From NCBI GenBank assembly GCA_032249695.1, contig JAVVHE010000025.1, forward strand, positions 1 to 35,414: a stretch of 35,414 nucleotides of DNA. Direction: 5' to 3'. The notes below the pieces were generated by a model, which saw only the letters and a list, made by a program, of their open reading frames with translations, searched no databases and was not told the origin of the DNA. Each line of letters opens with the position of its first letter. Positions within the stretch are counted from its first letter, which is position 1. The stretch is from JAVVHE01 sp032249695 (GTDB taxonomy: Bacteria > Pseudomonadota > Alphaproteobacteria > Sphingomonadales > Sphingomonadaceae). A program made the translations under genes and the position numbers. Below, piece by piece: positions 17,821 through 25,139 of the stretch.

Positions 17821-19080
17821 TCAGGCGCTCGCCTGCTCCTTGGCGAACACGCGCACCGGCTCCTTGCGGCCGTCGACCACATCCTTGTCGACCATGATCT
17901 CGTCGACGCCCGCCATGCCCGGCAGCTCGAACATCGATTCTAGGAGAATGTTCTCCATGATCGATCGCAGGCCGCGCGCGCCGGTCTTGCGCTCGATCGC
18001 CTTCTTAGCGATCGCGCCCAGCGCGTCGTTGGCGAAGCCCAAATGCACCCCCTCCATCTCGAACAGCCGCTGATATTGTTTCACCAGCGCGTTCTTCGGC
18101 TCGGTCAGGATCTTGATGAGAGCGGTCTCGTCCAGATCCTCCAGCGTCGCAATGACGGGCAGGCGGCCGACGAACTCGGGGATCAGGCCGAACTTCAGCA
18201 GATCCTCGGGCTCGCACTGGCGCAGCAGCTGGCCGGTGCGGCGCTCGTCAGGTGCGGCGACATGCGCGCCGAAGCCGATCGACTTGCCCTGCAGACGGTC
18301 GGCGATGATCCGGTCCAGCCCCGCAAACGCACCGCCGCAGATGAACAGGATGTTCGTCGTGTCGACCTGCAGGAATTCCTGCTGCGGATGCTTGCGCCCG
18401 CCCTGCGGCGGCACGGAGGCGGTTGTGCCTTCCATGATCTTCAGCAGCGCCTGCTGCACGCCCTCGCCGCTCACATCGCGCGTGATGGATGGATTGTCGG
18501 CCTTGCGGGAAATCTTGTCGATCTCGTCGATATAGACGATGCCACGCTGCGCGCGCTCGACGTTGTAATCCGAAGCCTGCAGCAGCTTCAGGATGATGTT
18601 TTCAACGTCCTCGCCCACGTAACCGGCTTCGGTCAGCGTGGTGGCGTCCGCCATCGTGAACGGTACGTCCAGAATGCGTGCCAGTGTCTGCGCGAGGAGC
18701 GTCTTGCCGCAGCCAGTCGGACCGACGAGCAGAATGTTCGATTTCGCGAGCTCGACATCCTGGTTCTTCTGCGCGTGATTCAGCCGCTTGTAGTGATTGT
18801 GCACTGCTACCGAAAGCACGCGCTTGGCCTGATCCTGCCCGATCACGTAGTCATCAAGCACCTTGCAGATCTCGCGCGGGGTCGGCACGCCGTCGCGGTT
18901 GGCCTTCAGCGCGGAAGACTTCGTCTCCTCGCGGATGATATCATTGCAAAGCTCAACGCACTCGTCGCAGATGAAGACCGTGGGGCCAGCGATCAGCTTC
19001 CTCACTTCATGCTGCGACTTACCGCAGAATGAGCAGTAGAGGGTGTTCTTGCTGTCCTGGCCGCCGCTTTTGACTGTCAT
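17821..19080 (-). CDS. clpX: ATP-dependent Clp protease ATP-binding subunit ClpX
   Basis: AAA+ unfoldase that recognises tagged or specific substrates and threads them into ClpP. It has 419 residues. The N-terminal zinc-binding domain has Cys16, 19, 38 and 41. Walker A GPTGCGKT is at 120-127 and Walker B VYIDEIDKI at 182-190. The pore loop GYVGEDVE is at 153-160, and RKTGARGLR in the C-terminal domain is the sensor-2 region. The ATG at 19080 gives the standard N-terminus. It lies 298 bases downstream of clpP on the same strand. In alphaproteobacteria ClpXP is a major regulator of the cell cycle and stress response. Confidence 0.98.
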   Translation of the reverse strand: MTVKSGGQDSKNTLYCSFCGKSQHEVRKLIAGPTVFICDECVELCNDIIREETKSSALKANRDGVPTPREICKVLDDYVIGQDQAKRVLSVAVHNHYKRLNHAQKNQDVELAKSNILLVGPTGCGKTLLAQTLARILDVPFTMADATTLTEAGYVGEDVENIILKLLQASDYNVERAQRGIVYIDEIDKISRKADNPSITRDVSGEGVQQALLKIMEGTTASVPPQGGRKHPQQEFLQVDTTNILFICGGAFAGLDRIIADRLQGKSIGFGAHVAAPDERRTGQLLRQCEPEDLLKFGLIPEFVGRLPVIATLEDLDETALIKILTEPKNALVKQYQRLFEMEGVHLGFANDALGAIAKKAIERKTGARGLRSIMENILLESMFELPGMAGVDEIMVDKDVVDGRKEPVRVFAKEQASA

Positions 19081-19378
19081 TCCGGTTGTTCCAATCCCGC
19101 CCGCTTCCTCGCGGGCTCAGCGTGCATATCGCGTCTCACGGTTCGCCCGTGAAGATGCAAGCTCCAACCCGGGAGCCGCCGTGCCGGTTGCGATCGGCCG
19201 CCCATGCGATGCGCCTCGCCGCGTGGGATGAATCCACGGGCTTCCAGCGGCATGTTAGCCGACCGCCAGCGCACGGCAACCACTAAAGTGACGCTTCGCC
19301 GTCATTGCGTCCGAGCGTGCGCCGCCAAAACCGATATTGCAACCGGGCGCAGGCGTCGCCCGCCCGCGCCCGTCCGGT
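19081..19378 (-). promoter_or_regulatory. clpP-clpX intergenic region with two hairpins
   Basis: No gene is seen in these 298 bases. On the clpX message two stem-loops lie near the start codon: GCCCGC/GCGGGC at 19099-19116 and TCACGG/CCGTGA at 19136-19152. The length and the hairpins fit an independent clpX promoter and structured leader, but I could not find a convincing sigma-70 or sigma-32 promoter by eye. Confidence 0.35.
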
Positions 19379-20011
19379 TCAGGCGGCGGCTGCCAGCTGG
19401 TCGGTCGGCAGCGGGCGCTTCTCCATCACCTCGTCGACCAGCCCGAACGCCTTCGCTTCCTCGGCGTCGAAGATTTTGTCACGCTCAACCGATCGCTCGA
19501 TCACATCGATCGGCTGGCCGGTGTGCTTGGCCATCAGCTCGTTCATGCGCTGGCGGACGCGCAGGATCTCGCGCGCCTGGATTTCGATGTCGGTCGCCTG
19601 GCCCTGCGCGCCGCCCGATGGCTGGTGGATCAGGATGCGCGAGTTGGGCAGCGACACGCGCATCCCCGGCTCACCAGCCGCGAGCAGGAAGGCGCCCATC
19701 GACGCCGCCTGGCCGACGCACACCGTGCCGACTTTGGGGCGGATATACTGCATCGTGTCGTAGATGCTCATCCCCGCAGTGATCACCCCGCCCGGCGAGT
19801 TGATGTACATGAAGATGTCCTTCTTGGGGTTCTCCGACTCCAGGAAGAGCAGCTGGGCGACGATCAGCGAGGCCATGTGGTCCTCCACCTGGCCCGTGAT
19901 GAACACGATGCGCTCGCGCAGCAGGCGCGAGTAGATGTCGAACGAGCGCTCGCCGCGGCTCGATTGTTCGATGACGACGGGGACGAGGCCGGCGTGGATC
20001 TCGGGAAGCAT
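19379..20011 (-). CDS. clpP: ATP-dependent Clp protease proteolytic subunit ClpP
   Basis: Serine peptidase that forms the 14-subunit proteolytic barrel used by ClpX and ClpA. It has 210 residues from the ATG at 20011, which has AAAGGA about 9 bases upstream. The catalytic triad is visible: Ser104 in GQAASMGAFLL, His129 in ILIHQP, and Asp178 in VERD. The N-terminal VPVVIEQSSRGERSFDIYSR is standard. The open frame continues upstream but without family-like sequence. It follows the L,D-transpeptidase gene by 46 bases and precedes clpX, the usual clpP-clpX order. Confidence 0.97.
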   Translation of the reverse strand: MLPEIHAGLVPVVIEQSSRGERSFDIYSRLLRERIVFITGQVEDHMASLIVAQLLFLESENPKKDIFMYINSPGGVITAGMSIYDTMQYIRPKVGTVCVGQAASMGAFLLAAGEPGMRVSLPNSRILIHQPSGGAQGQATDIEIQAREILRVRQRMNELMAKHTGQPIDVIERSVERDKIFDAEEAKAFGLVDEVMEKRPLPTDQLAAAA

Positions 20012-20057
20012 GGGCGGGGTCCTTTCGGCCCCAAGGTTGTCCCGCGGGAGAGCGCCG

Positions 20058-21056
20058 TCAAGCGTCGACGAAGCTGACGACCGCGCCCTTGTCGATCGAC
20101 TTCCCAAGCTGCCACGCGTCCCAGTTGGTCAGCCGCACGCAGCCGTGGCTCTGGCGCTTGCCGATCAGCTTGGGCTCGGGCGTGCCGTGGATGCCGTAGG
20201 TCGGCTTGTTGAGGCCGATCCACACAATGCCAACCGGGTTGTTCGGGCCGCCCGGCAGCTCCAGCTTCTTGAGACCCTGGCGCTTGTCGGTCAGCCGCTC
20301 GGGATCGTAGGTGTAGACCGGCGAGAAGGTCACCCCGGTCACTTCCACCGTTCCTTCGGGGCTGGGCAGGTCGCCGCCACCGATCGTGCCGGGGTAGACC
20401 GCGAGCAGCGTGCCGTCGGCGCCGAACGCCAGCACCTGCTCGGACTTCTTGCGCACCTCGACCTTGGCGACCTGCGCGGGCAGCTTCTGGCGGCCGACAG
20501 CGGGGACGACGATCTCCTCGCCCGCTTTCGCGAAGTCCCTGCCCGGGTTGAGGCGCTTCAGGAACGCCTCGTCGGCGTGGAACTTCTCGGCGATACCCTC
20601 AAGCGGCGAGGACCAGCCGAGCTTCTTGCGCTCGGCGAGGACGGTGTATTTGGACGACTTGGGCTCGAACGGCCCGGCCACGTCCTCCTCGGTGATCGTG
20701 TAGCGCGCGAGAATCGGCTTGGGATCAGCCTTCGCAAGCCGGTCGACAAACGCCTGGTCGATCGCGGGAGTCACGGGCAGCTTGTTCGCCGCCTTGTATG
20801 CCATCACCGCCTTGCCGAAATTGCTTCCCGGCGTGCCGTCGATCACGCCCGGCGGGAAGTTCGCGCGATCGAGCAGCACCTGCGCGCTGACGAGCAGCTT
20901 CAGCTTCTGCGGCAGCTGCGGCGCGGCCGCGGGCGCGGCGGGCGCATCCGGGACCGGGAGGGAAGCGTTGGACGGCGGCGGAGCGGACTTGGGCGCGGGC
21001 GCCTGGGCCGCAGCTGTGGCAGCGAGCAGGACGGCGAGAAGCGGCGTGGGGTTCAT
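20058..21056 (-). CDS. L,D-transpeptidase (YkuD domain)
   Basis: Peptidoglycan-modifying enzyme of the envelope, 332 residues from the ATG at 21056. L,D-transpeptidases make 3-3 crosslinks or attach proteins using tetrapeptide donors. A hydrophobic N-terminus (LLAVLLAATAAAQA) is a probable signal peptide, though it has no basic residue. A Pro/Ala-rich linker and a peptidoglycan-binding-like region (about 55-110) come next. The C-terminal catalytic motif has His290 in IHGTPEP and His304 to Cys306 in SHGCVRL. The start codon overlaps that of the divergent carboxypeptidase in one CATG. It is 46 bases upstream of clpP on the same strand. Confidence 0.92.
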   Translation of the reverse strand: MNPTPLLAVLLAATAAAQAPAPKSAPPPSNASLPVPDAPAAPAAAPQLPQKLKLLVSAQVLLDRANFPPGVIDGTPGSNFGKAVMAYKAANKLPVTPAIDQAFVDRLAKADPKPILARYTITEEDVAGPFEPKSSKYTVLAERKKLGWSSPLEGIAEKFHADEAFLKRLNPGRDFAKAGEEIVVPAVGRQKLPAQVAKVEVRKKSEQVLAFGADGTLLAVYPGTIGGGDLPSPEGTVEVTGVTFSPVYTYDPERLTDKRQGLKKLELPGGPNNPVGIVWIGLNKPTYGIHGTPEPKLIGKRQSHGCVRLTNWDAWQLGKSIDKGAVVSFVDA

Positions 21057-21888
21057 GGGTCGGGTTCCAAACTGGAGGCTGTGGCTGAATGCCTTTCTTG
21101 CGGCGGTGTTCCTGTGGCTCGCCGAGCCCGCGCGCGCCGAGGGCTGCGATGCTGCCGAATACGGAAGTGCCGCGCAGGCGAACGCCGCGTCGATCGACAC
21201 GCTATCCTTCGTGCCGTTCGGCACCGTCGAGACTGGCTGGCGCATCTATGCGCCGCTCATCGCTGCGGCTGCGGGGACCGATTGCGAACCGACGTCTCCG
21301 GGCTTCGCGCGCGCGCTGGCGGGGTTGCAAGGCTCGCTGGGCGTGCGGCCCGCCGATGGCCGCTTCACGCCTGCCACCTGGGCTGCGGTCTACCGCCGGA
21401 TGCAGGCGGCACGCCCGCTCGCGCGCATGATCGCGGCGGACTGCCCGCCGCCGCCCGATGCGTCGCTGTTGACGCAGCTCAAGCCCTCCGAAAGCTACGG
21501 CAAGCCGATCTTCGTGCTGTCGGGCGCGGCGGCTGCCTTCCGCAAGCTGCGCGCAGCCGCGCTCGCCGACGCGCGATTTGCGCGCCAGCCGCGGCTGTTT
21601 ACCGTCTTCTCGGGCTACCGCGACCCCCAGGCCGACGCCGCGCGCTGCGCGGTGGAGGGCAATTGCGACGGGCGCCGCCGCGCGGTCTGCTCACCGCACC
21701 GGACGGGCGCCGCGGTCGATCTCTATCTGGGCATCGATCCGCCCGACAGCACCGCCTATCCGGCGCGCCGGGCGATCGCACTCAGCCCCGCCTACGCCTG
21801 GCTGGTGCGGAACGCTCAGCGCTTCGGCTTCGTCAACTACGCGTTCGAGCCGTGGCACTGGGAGTGGACGGGCAATCCGTCGCGCTGA
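21055..21888 (+). CDS. VanY-type D,D-carboxypeptidase (peptidase M15)
   Basis: 277-residue exported zinc peptidase. The signal peptide MGRVPNWRLWLNAFLAAVFL runs to about ARA-EG at residue 28. A stretch near 85-110 (LQGSLGVRPADGRFTPATW) resembles a peptidoglycan-binding domain. The M15B signature follows: SPHRTGAAVD with His215 and Asp222, and EPWHWE with Glu265 and His268. It should remove the terminal D-Ala from stem pentapeptides. That yields tetrapeptides, the donor for the L,D-transpeptidase encoded head to head. The ATG at 21055 shares its bases with the transpeptidase start, so its promoter and ribosome site must lie inside the other gene. Later in-frame starts would cut into the signal peptide. 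Confidence 0.85.
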   Translation: MGRVPNWRLWLNAFLAAVFLWLAEPARAEGCDAAEYGSAAQANAASIDTLSFVPFGTVETGWRIYAPLIAAAAGTDCEPTSPGFARALAGLQGSLGVRPADGRFTPATWAAVYRRMQAARPLARMIAADCPPPPDASLLTQLKPSESYGKPIFVLSGAAAAFRKLRAAALADARFARQPRLFTVFSGYRDPQADAARCAVEGNCDGRRRAVCSPHRTGAAVDLYLGIDPPDSTAYPARRAIALSPAYAWLVRNAQRFGFVNYAFEPWHWEWTGNPSR

Positions 21889-21932
21889 GCGGCCTAGCCA
21901 TCCTCGGCGTGGCCCATTAGGTCCGAAGGGCA

Positions 21933-22718
21933 ATGGCCGAATTCACACTTCCCCCGCACAGCCGCATCCGTAAGGACGGCAAGCACCATGCCGCGCCCGA
22001 GGGGGCGAGGACGGTGCGGCGCTTCCATATCTACCGCTATGACCCGGAAACGGGCGAAAATCCGCGGATGGACAGCTACGACGTCGATCTGGCGACGACG
22101 GGGCCGATGGTTCTTGATGCCCTCATCAAGATCAAGTCGACCGTTGACCCGACGCTTACCTTCCGGCGCAGCTGCCGCGAAGGGATCTGCGGCTCGTGCT
22201 CGATGAACATCGCCGGCCGCAACGGGCTCGCCTGCACCACCGCGATCGAGGACGTAAAGGGCGACATCCGCATCACGCCGCTGCCGCACATGGAGGTCGT
22301 GCGCGATCTGGTGCCGGACATGACCAATTTCTACGCGCAGTATGCGAGCATCAAGCCGTGGCTGCAGACGGTAACGCCTGCGCCCAACATGAAGGAGCGC
22401 AAGCAAAGCGTCGCCGAGCGCGAGAAGCTGGACGGGCTGTACGAGTGCATTCTCTGCGCCTGCTGTTCGACCGCCTGCCCCAGCTACTGGTGGAACAGCG
22501 ACAAGTTCCTGGGGCCGGCGATTCTGCTACAGGCTTATCGCTGGCTCGCCGACAGCCGGGACGAGATGACCGGCGAACGGCTGGACCAGCTCGAGGACCC
22601 CTTCCGCCTCTACCGCTGCCACACGATCATGAACTGCGCCAACGTTTGCCCCAAAGGGCTGAATCCGGCGAAGGCGATCGCCGAAATCAAAAAGATGATC
22701 GTCGAGCGCGCCGTCTAG
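21933..22718 (+). CDS. sdhB: Succinate dehydrogenase iron-sulfur subunit
   Basis: Electron-transfer subunit of respiratory complex II, passing electrons from the SdhA flavin to ubiquinone at the inner membrane. It has 261 residues. The [2Fe-2S] ligands are Cys81, 86, 89 and 101 (CREGICGSC and GLACT). The [4Fe-4S] and [3Fe-4S] ligands are in CILCACCSTACP (172-183) and CHTIMNCANVCPKG (229-242). The ATG at 21933 follows GAAGGG closely. Upstream is the carboxypeptidase (44-base gap); sdhC, sdhD and sdhA are not in the window. Its TAG shares the palindrome CTAG with the converging vapC stop. Confidence 0.96.
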   Translation: MAEFTLPPHSRIRKDGKHHAAPEGARTVRRFHIYRYDPETGENPRMDSYDVDLATTGPMVLDALIKIKSTVDPTLTFRRSCREGICGSCSMNIAGRNGLACTTAIEDVKGDIRITPLPHMEVVRDLVPDMTNFYAQYASIKPWLQTVTPAPNMKERKQSVAEREKLDGLYECILCACCSTACPSYWWNSDKFLGPAILLQAYRWLADSRDEMTGERLDQLEDPFRLYRCHTIMNCANVCPKGLNPAKAIAEIKKMIVERAV

Positions 22719-23101
22719 GCCAGCGCCGACGGCACGTCCGTCTGTGCGAAGTCGACGCCCTTATAGAGCAGCGGTACCTCCGCGAGCTTGGCGACCGCGT
22801 AAACCATACAGTCGCCGAAGTTGAGCGCGTTCGGTCCCGAACCGAAGCGCCGGCGCGCGTCGGCGGCCACCTGGGCATGGTCCGCCGTGAATGGCACTAC
22901 CTCGATCCTGAAGCGAGTGACCAGTCGGTCAAGCCCCTCGCGCAGCTCTGGCAGAATTCTGAAACTTCGCTTAAGCGTCGCTTCGACAAAAGCGCAGGCG
23001 GGTAACCTGGGATCTCGCGCATCGATGATTGCCGACGCGAACGGCGCGGCCTCGGGTTCGCCCTGTAAGATGGCCAGAAGCGCCGACGTGTCGATGATCA
23101 A
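22715..23101 (-). CDS. vapC: Type II toxin VapC (PIN-domain ribonuclease)
   Basis: PIN-domain RNase expected to cut specific structured RNAs such as tRNAs when free of its antitoxin. It has 128 residues, the family size. Acidic active-site residues are Asp4 in IIDTSALLAILQGE, Glu40 in FVEA, Asp97 in NFGDCMVYAVA, and Asp117 or Asp122 near the C-terminus. It begins with TTG at 23101, overlapping the vapB stop as TTGA, which means coupled translation; the frame gives no better start. All key residues are present, so the toxin looks functional. It converges on sdhB with overlapping stops (CTAG). Confidence 0.9.
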   Translation of the reverse strand: MIIDTSALLAILQGEPEAAPFASAIIDARDPRLPACAFVEATLKRSFRILPELREGLDRLVTRFRIEVVPFTADHAQVAADARRRFGSGPNALNFGDCMVYAVAKLAEVPLLYKGVDFAQTDVPSALA

Positions 23102-23382
23102 CGCGGTAGTCCATCTGCGTCGTACATCTCGGTATCCATCTCCTCTTGCGTAGGGATGGGAATGCCGCGCTGCTCGAACCACTGCCGGGTCTGCTTTCCG
23201 ATCGCCAATACCTCGGCGATCGCAGCCTCGCGTTCTTCAGCAGTAAAACGTGGCACGGGCCTGGCGCGCTCCAGTTCACGCTCCAGCGCCTTGGTGACGG
23301 CGCCCGTCACGGTGTCGCTGGTCCGCTTCGCGAGCTCCAATGCAAGCTCGACCGTCCTGGGATTTTTGATGTTCAACTGCAT
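23098..23382 (-). CDS. vapB: Type II antitoxin VapB
   Basis: 94-residue antitoxin of the Rv0623-like (PSK) family. The N-terminal MQLNIKNPRTVELALELAKR and TVTGAVTKALERELER match the ribbon-helix-helix-type DNA-binding part. The C-terminal half (about 45-94) would wrap the VapC active site. The ATG at 23382 gives the canonical N-terminus. A TTCTAGAA palindrome at 23413-23420 and repeated TAGAA-GCG words just upstream are candidates for autoregulation by the VapBC complex. It is divergent from the SDR gene (69 bases). Confidence 0.9.
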   Translation of the reverse strand: MQLNIKNPRTVELALELAKRTSDTVTGAVTKALERELERARPVPRFTAEEREAAIAEVLAIGKQTRQWFEQRGIPIPTQEEMDTEMYDADGLPR

Positions 23383-23412
23383 GGCACGTTTCTTGCGCGC
23401 TTTCTACCACGC

Positions 23413-23420
23413 TTCTAGAA
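23413..23420. promoter_or_regulatory. Palindrome upstream of vapB, possible VapBC operator
   Basis: TTCTAGAA is a perfect 8-base palindrome 31 bases before the vapB start. On the vapB strand it is followed by two related words, TAGAAGCG and TAGAAAGCG, about eleven bases apart. VapBC complexes usually repress their own promoter through short palindromes or repeats. This is a positional inference. Confidence 0.35.
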
Positions 23421-23451
23421 CGCCCGCCAGCGCCGCCCGGAGCCTTGCCCT

Positions 23452-24159
23452 ATGCCCAACGTCCTGATCACCGGCACCTCCAAGGGCATCGGGCTCGCCG
23501 CCGAAGCCGAGCTGCGCGCGCGGGGGTGCACTGTCGTCGGCCACTCTACCCATGGCGGCGACGGGCGGATCGCGGCGGACCTTTCGGTGCCGGGCGCAGC
23601 CGAGGCGCTGTGGGCCGCGGCGCTGGAGCAACTCGGCGGCCGCGTGGACGTGCTGGTCAACAACGCGGGCGTCTTTACCGATGCGCCGATCGACGGTGAT
23701 GCCGAGGCGTTCCGCGCCGAGTGGCTGCGCACGATGCAGATCAACCTGTTCGCCGCCGCCGACCTGTGCCGCCTGGCGCTGGTCCACTTTCGCTCACGCT
23801 CCGGCGGAGGGCGGCTGGTGAACCTGGGCAGCCGCGCGGCGCATCGCGGCGACGGGCCGCCCAACGCGCATTATGCTGCTAGCAAGGCGGCGATGACCGC
23901 GATGACCAAGACCTACGCTCGCGCGCACGCTGGTCAAGGCATTCTCGCCTTCACCGTCGCGCCGGGCTTTGTGATGACGGGAATGGCCGAGGAATATCTC
24001 GCCAGCCGAGGCGGAGCGGGTGTGCTCGCGGACATCCCGCTCGGTCGCGTCGCCGAAACGGACGAGGTCGCGAAGGTCATAGCTTTCTGCGCGCTCGATG
24101 CGCCGCCATCCATGACCGGCGCCACCATCGACATCAACGGCGCGAGCTACGTCCGTTGA
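23452..24159 (+). CDS. Short-chain dehydrogenase/reductase (SDR)
   Basis: 235-residue classical SDR using NAD(P)H to oxidise or reduce an alcohol/carbonyl substrate. The cofactor motif is TGTSKGIG at 7-14, NNAG lies near 70-73, and catalytic Ser127, Tyr141 and Lys145 (YAASK) are present. The C-terminal MTGATIDINGASYVR resembles the 3-oxoacyl-ACP reductase (FabG-like) end, but the substrate cannot be assigned. The ATG at 23452 has no strong ribosome site. The following gap to prmA (122 bases) has no gene. Confidence 0.88.
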   Translation: MPNVLITGTSKGIGLAAEAELRARGCTVVGHSTHGGDGRIAADLSVPGAAEALWAAALEQLGGRVDVLVNNAGVFTDAPIDGDAEAFRAEWLRTMQINLFAAADLCRLALVHFRSRSGGGRLVNLGSRAAHRGDGPPNAHYAASKAAMTAMTKTYARAHAGQGILAFTVAPGFVMTGMAEEYLASRGGAGVLADIPLGRVAETDEVAKVIAFCALDAPPSMTGATIDINGASYVR

Positions 24160-24268
24160 GCGCGGGTCGGCCGGCCGCAGCTCGCAGTTCAACCCATCCA
24201 GGTCGGGACCGTGGCCACACACCTTCCCCCATCCACAGTGTCGGGCAATAACGGCGCCCCGCCCGCTG

Positions 24269-24274
24269 AAGGAG
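24269..24274 (+). promoter_or_regulatory. Ribosome binding site deciding the prmA TTG start
   Basis: AAGGAG lies seven bases before the TTG at 24282. It is the strongest site in this gap and supports the rare start codon, which also gives the family-like N-terminus. Confidence 0.7.
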
Positions 24275-24281
24275 CCTCCAT

Positions 24282-25139
24282 TTGACCTGGGTTGCGTGGA
24301 TCGACTGCACCGAAGCCGAAGCAGCTGCCGCCGAACTGCCCGGTGTGACGCTCGCAGCGCACGAGAAGGACGACGGTGGCTGGCGGCTGGAAGCCTATGA
24401 CCTCGCCCGGCCCGAGCCATGGGTGCTCGATGCGCTGCGAACCTTCGCGCCGTCCTCGCCGCACGCGCCGCAGGTGGGGAAAATCGCTGATCGCGACTGG
24501 GTCAAATACTCGCAGGCCGCGCTGACGCCGGTATCGGCCGGGCGCTATGTGGTCCACACCGGCTCCTACGCATCGACCGTGCGACCCGGCCGCATCGGCA
24601 TTCGCATCGAGGCAGGCCGCGCGTTCGGCACTGGCCACCACGCGACGACCGCGGGTTGCCTGGAAGCGATCGACCGTGCCGCCAAGCGCGGCAAGCGCGT
24701 CCGCCGCGCGATCGATCTGGGCACGGGCACCGGCGTGCTGGCGCTGGCGACTGCCAAGCGCTGGCGCCGAGCCGAGGTGGTCGCCTCCGACAACGATGCC
24801 GTCGCGGTTGCGGTCGCGCGCGGCAATGTCCGCCAGAATGCGGTGCGTTCGGGCCGACAGCGCGGCATGATCGAGCTGCACGTCGCCGACGGCCTGCGCC
24901 ACCCGCGCCTGCGCGGCCACTACGATCTGGTCGTCGCGAACATCCTCGCGCGCCCGCTTCGGCAGATGGCGCCGATGATAGCCCGCGCGGTCGCGCCCAG
25001 CGGGCGGCTCGTTCTGGCGGGCCTGCTCGAGCGCCAGCAGCGCCGCGTCTGGGCGGCCTACCGCAACCGCGGACTTGTGACCGCGCGCTATCCCCGCCAC
25101 GTTGCGTGGCCGATCCTCGAATTCACGCGGAGAGCCTAA
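24282..25139 (+). CDS. prmA: Ribosomal protein L11 methyltransferase
   Basis: SAM-dependent methyltransferase that trimethylates ribosomal protein L11. It has 285 residues. Family motifs are AFGTGHHATT (114-123), the SAM-binding DLGTGTGVLALA (145-156) and the active-site NILARPL near 219-225. It starts with TTG, supported by a well-spaced AAGGAG. The N-terminal domain is shorter and less conserved, as in other alphaproteobacterial PrmA proteins. The APC permease frame follows directly and probably overlaps its 3' end. Confidence 0.93.
   Translation: MTWVAWIDCTEAEAAAAELPGVTLAAHEKDDGGWRLEAYDLARPEPWVLDALRTFAPSSPHAPQVGKIADRDWVKYSQAALTPVSAGRYVVHTGSYASTVRPGRIGIRIEAGRAFGTGHHATTAGCLEAIDRAAKRGKRVRRAIDLGTGTGVLALATAKRWRRAEVVASDNDAVAVAVARGNVRQNAVRSGRQRGMIELHVADGLRHPRLRGHYDLVVANILARPLRQMAPMIARAVAPSGRLVLAGLLERQQRRVWAAYRNRGLVTARYPRHVAWPILEFTRRA

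Noticed and set aside
19081..19378. Heat-shock (sigma-32) promoter for clpX
   Set aside because: A CTTG-like element is present, but no correctly spaced -10 partner could be found by eye.
19935..21920. 661-residue plus-strand open frame across clpP, the transpeptidase and the carboxypeptidase
   Set aside because: It lies antisense to well-supported genes and out of frame with the real carboxypeptidase; composition is Arg-rich and unstructured.
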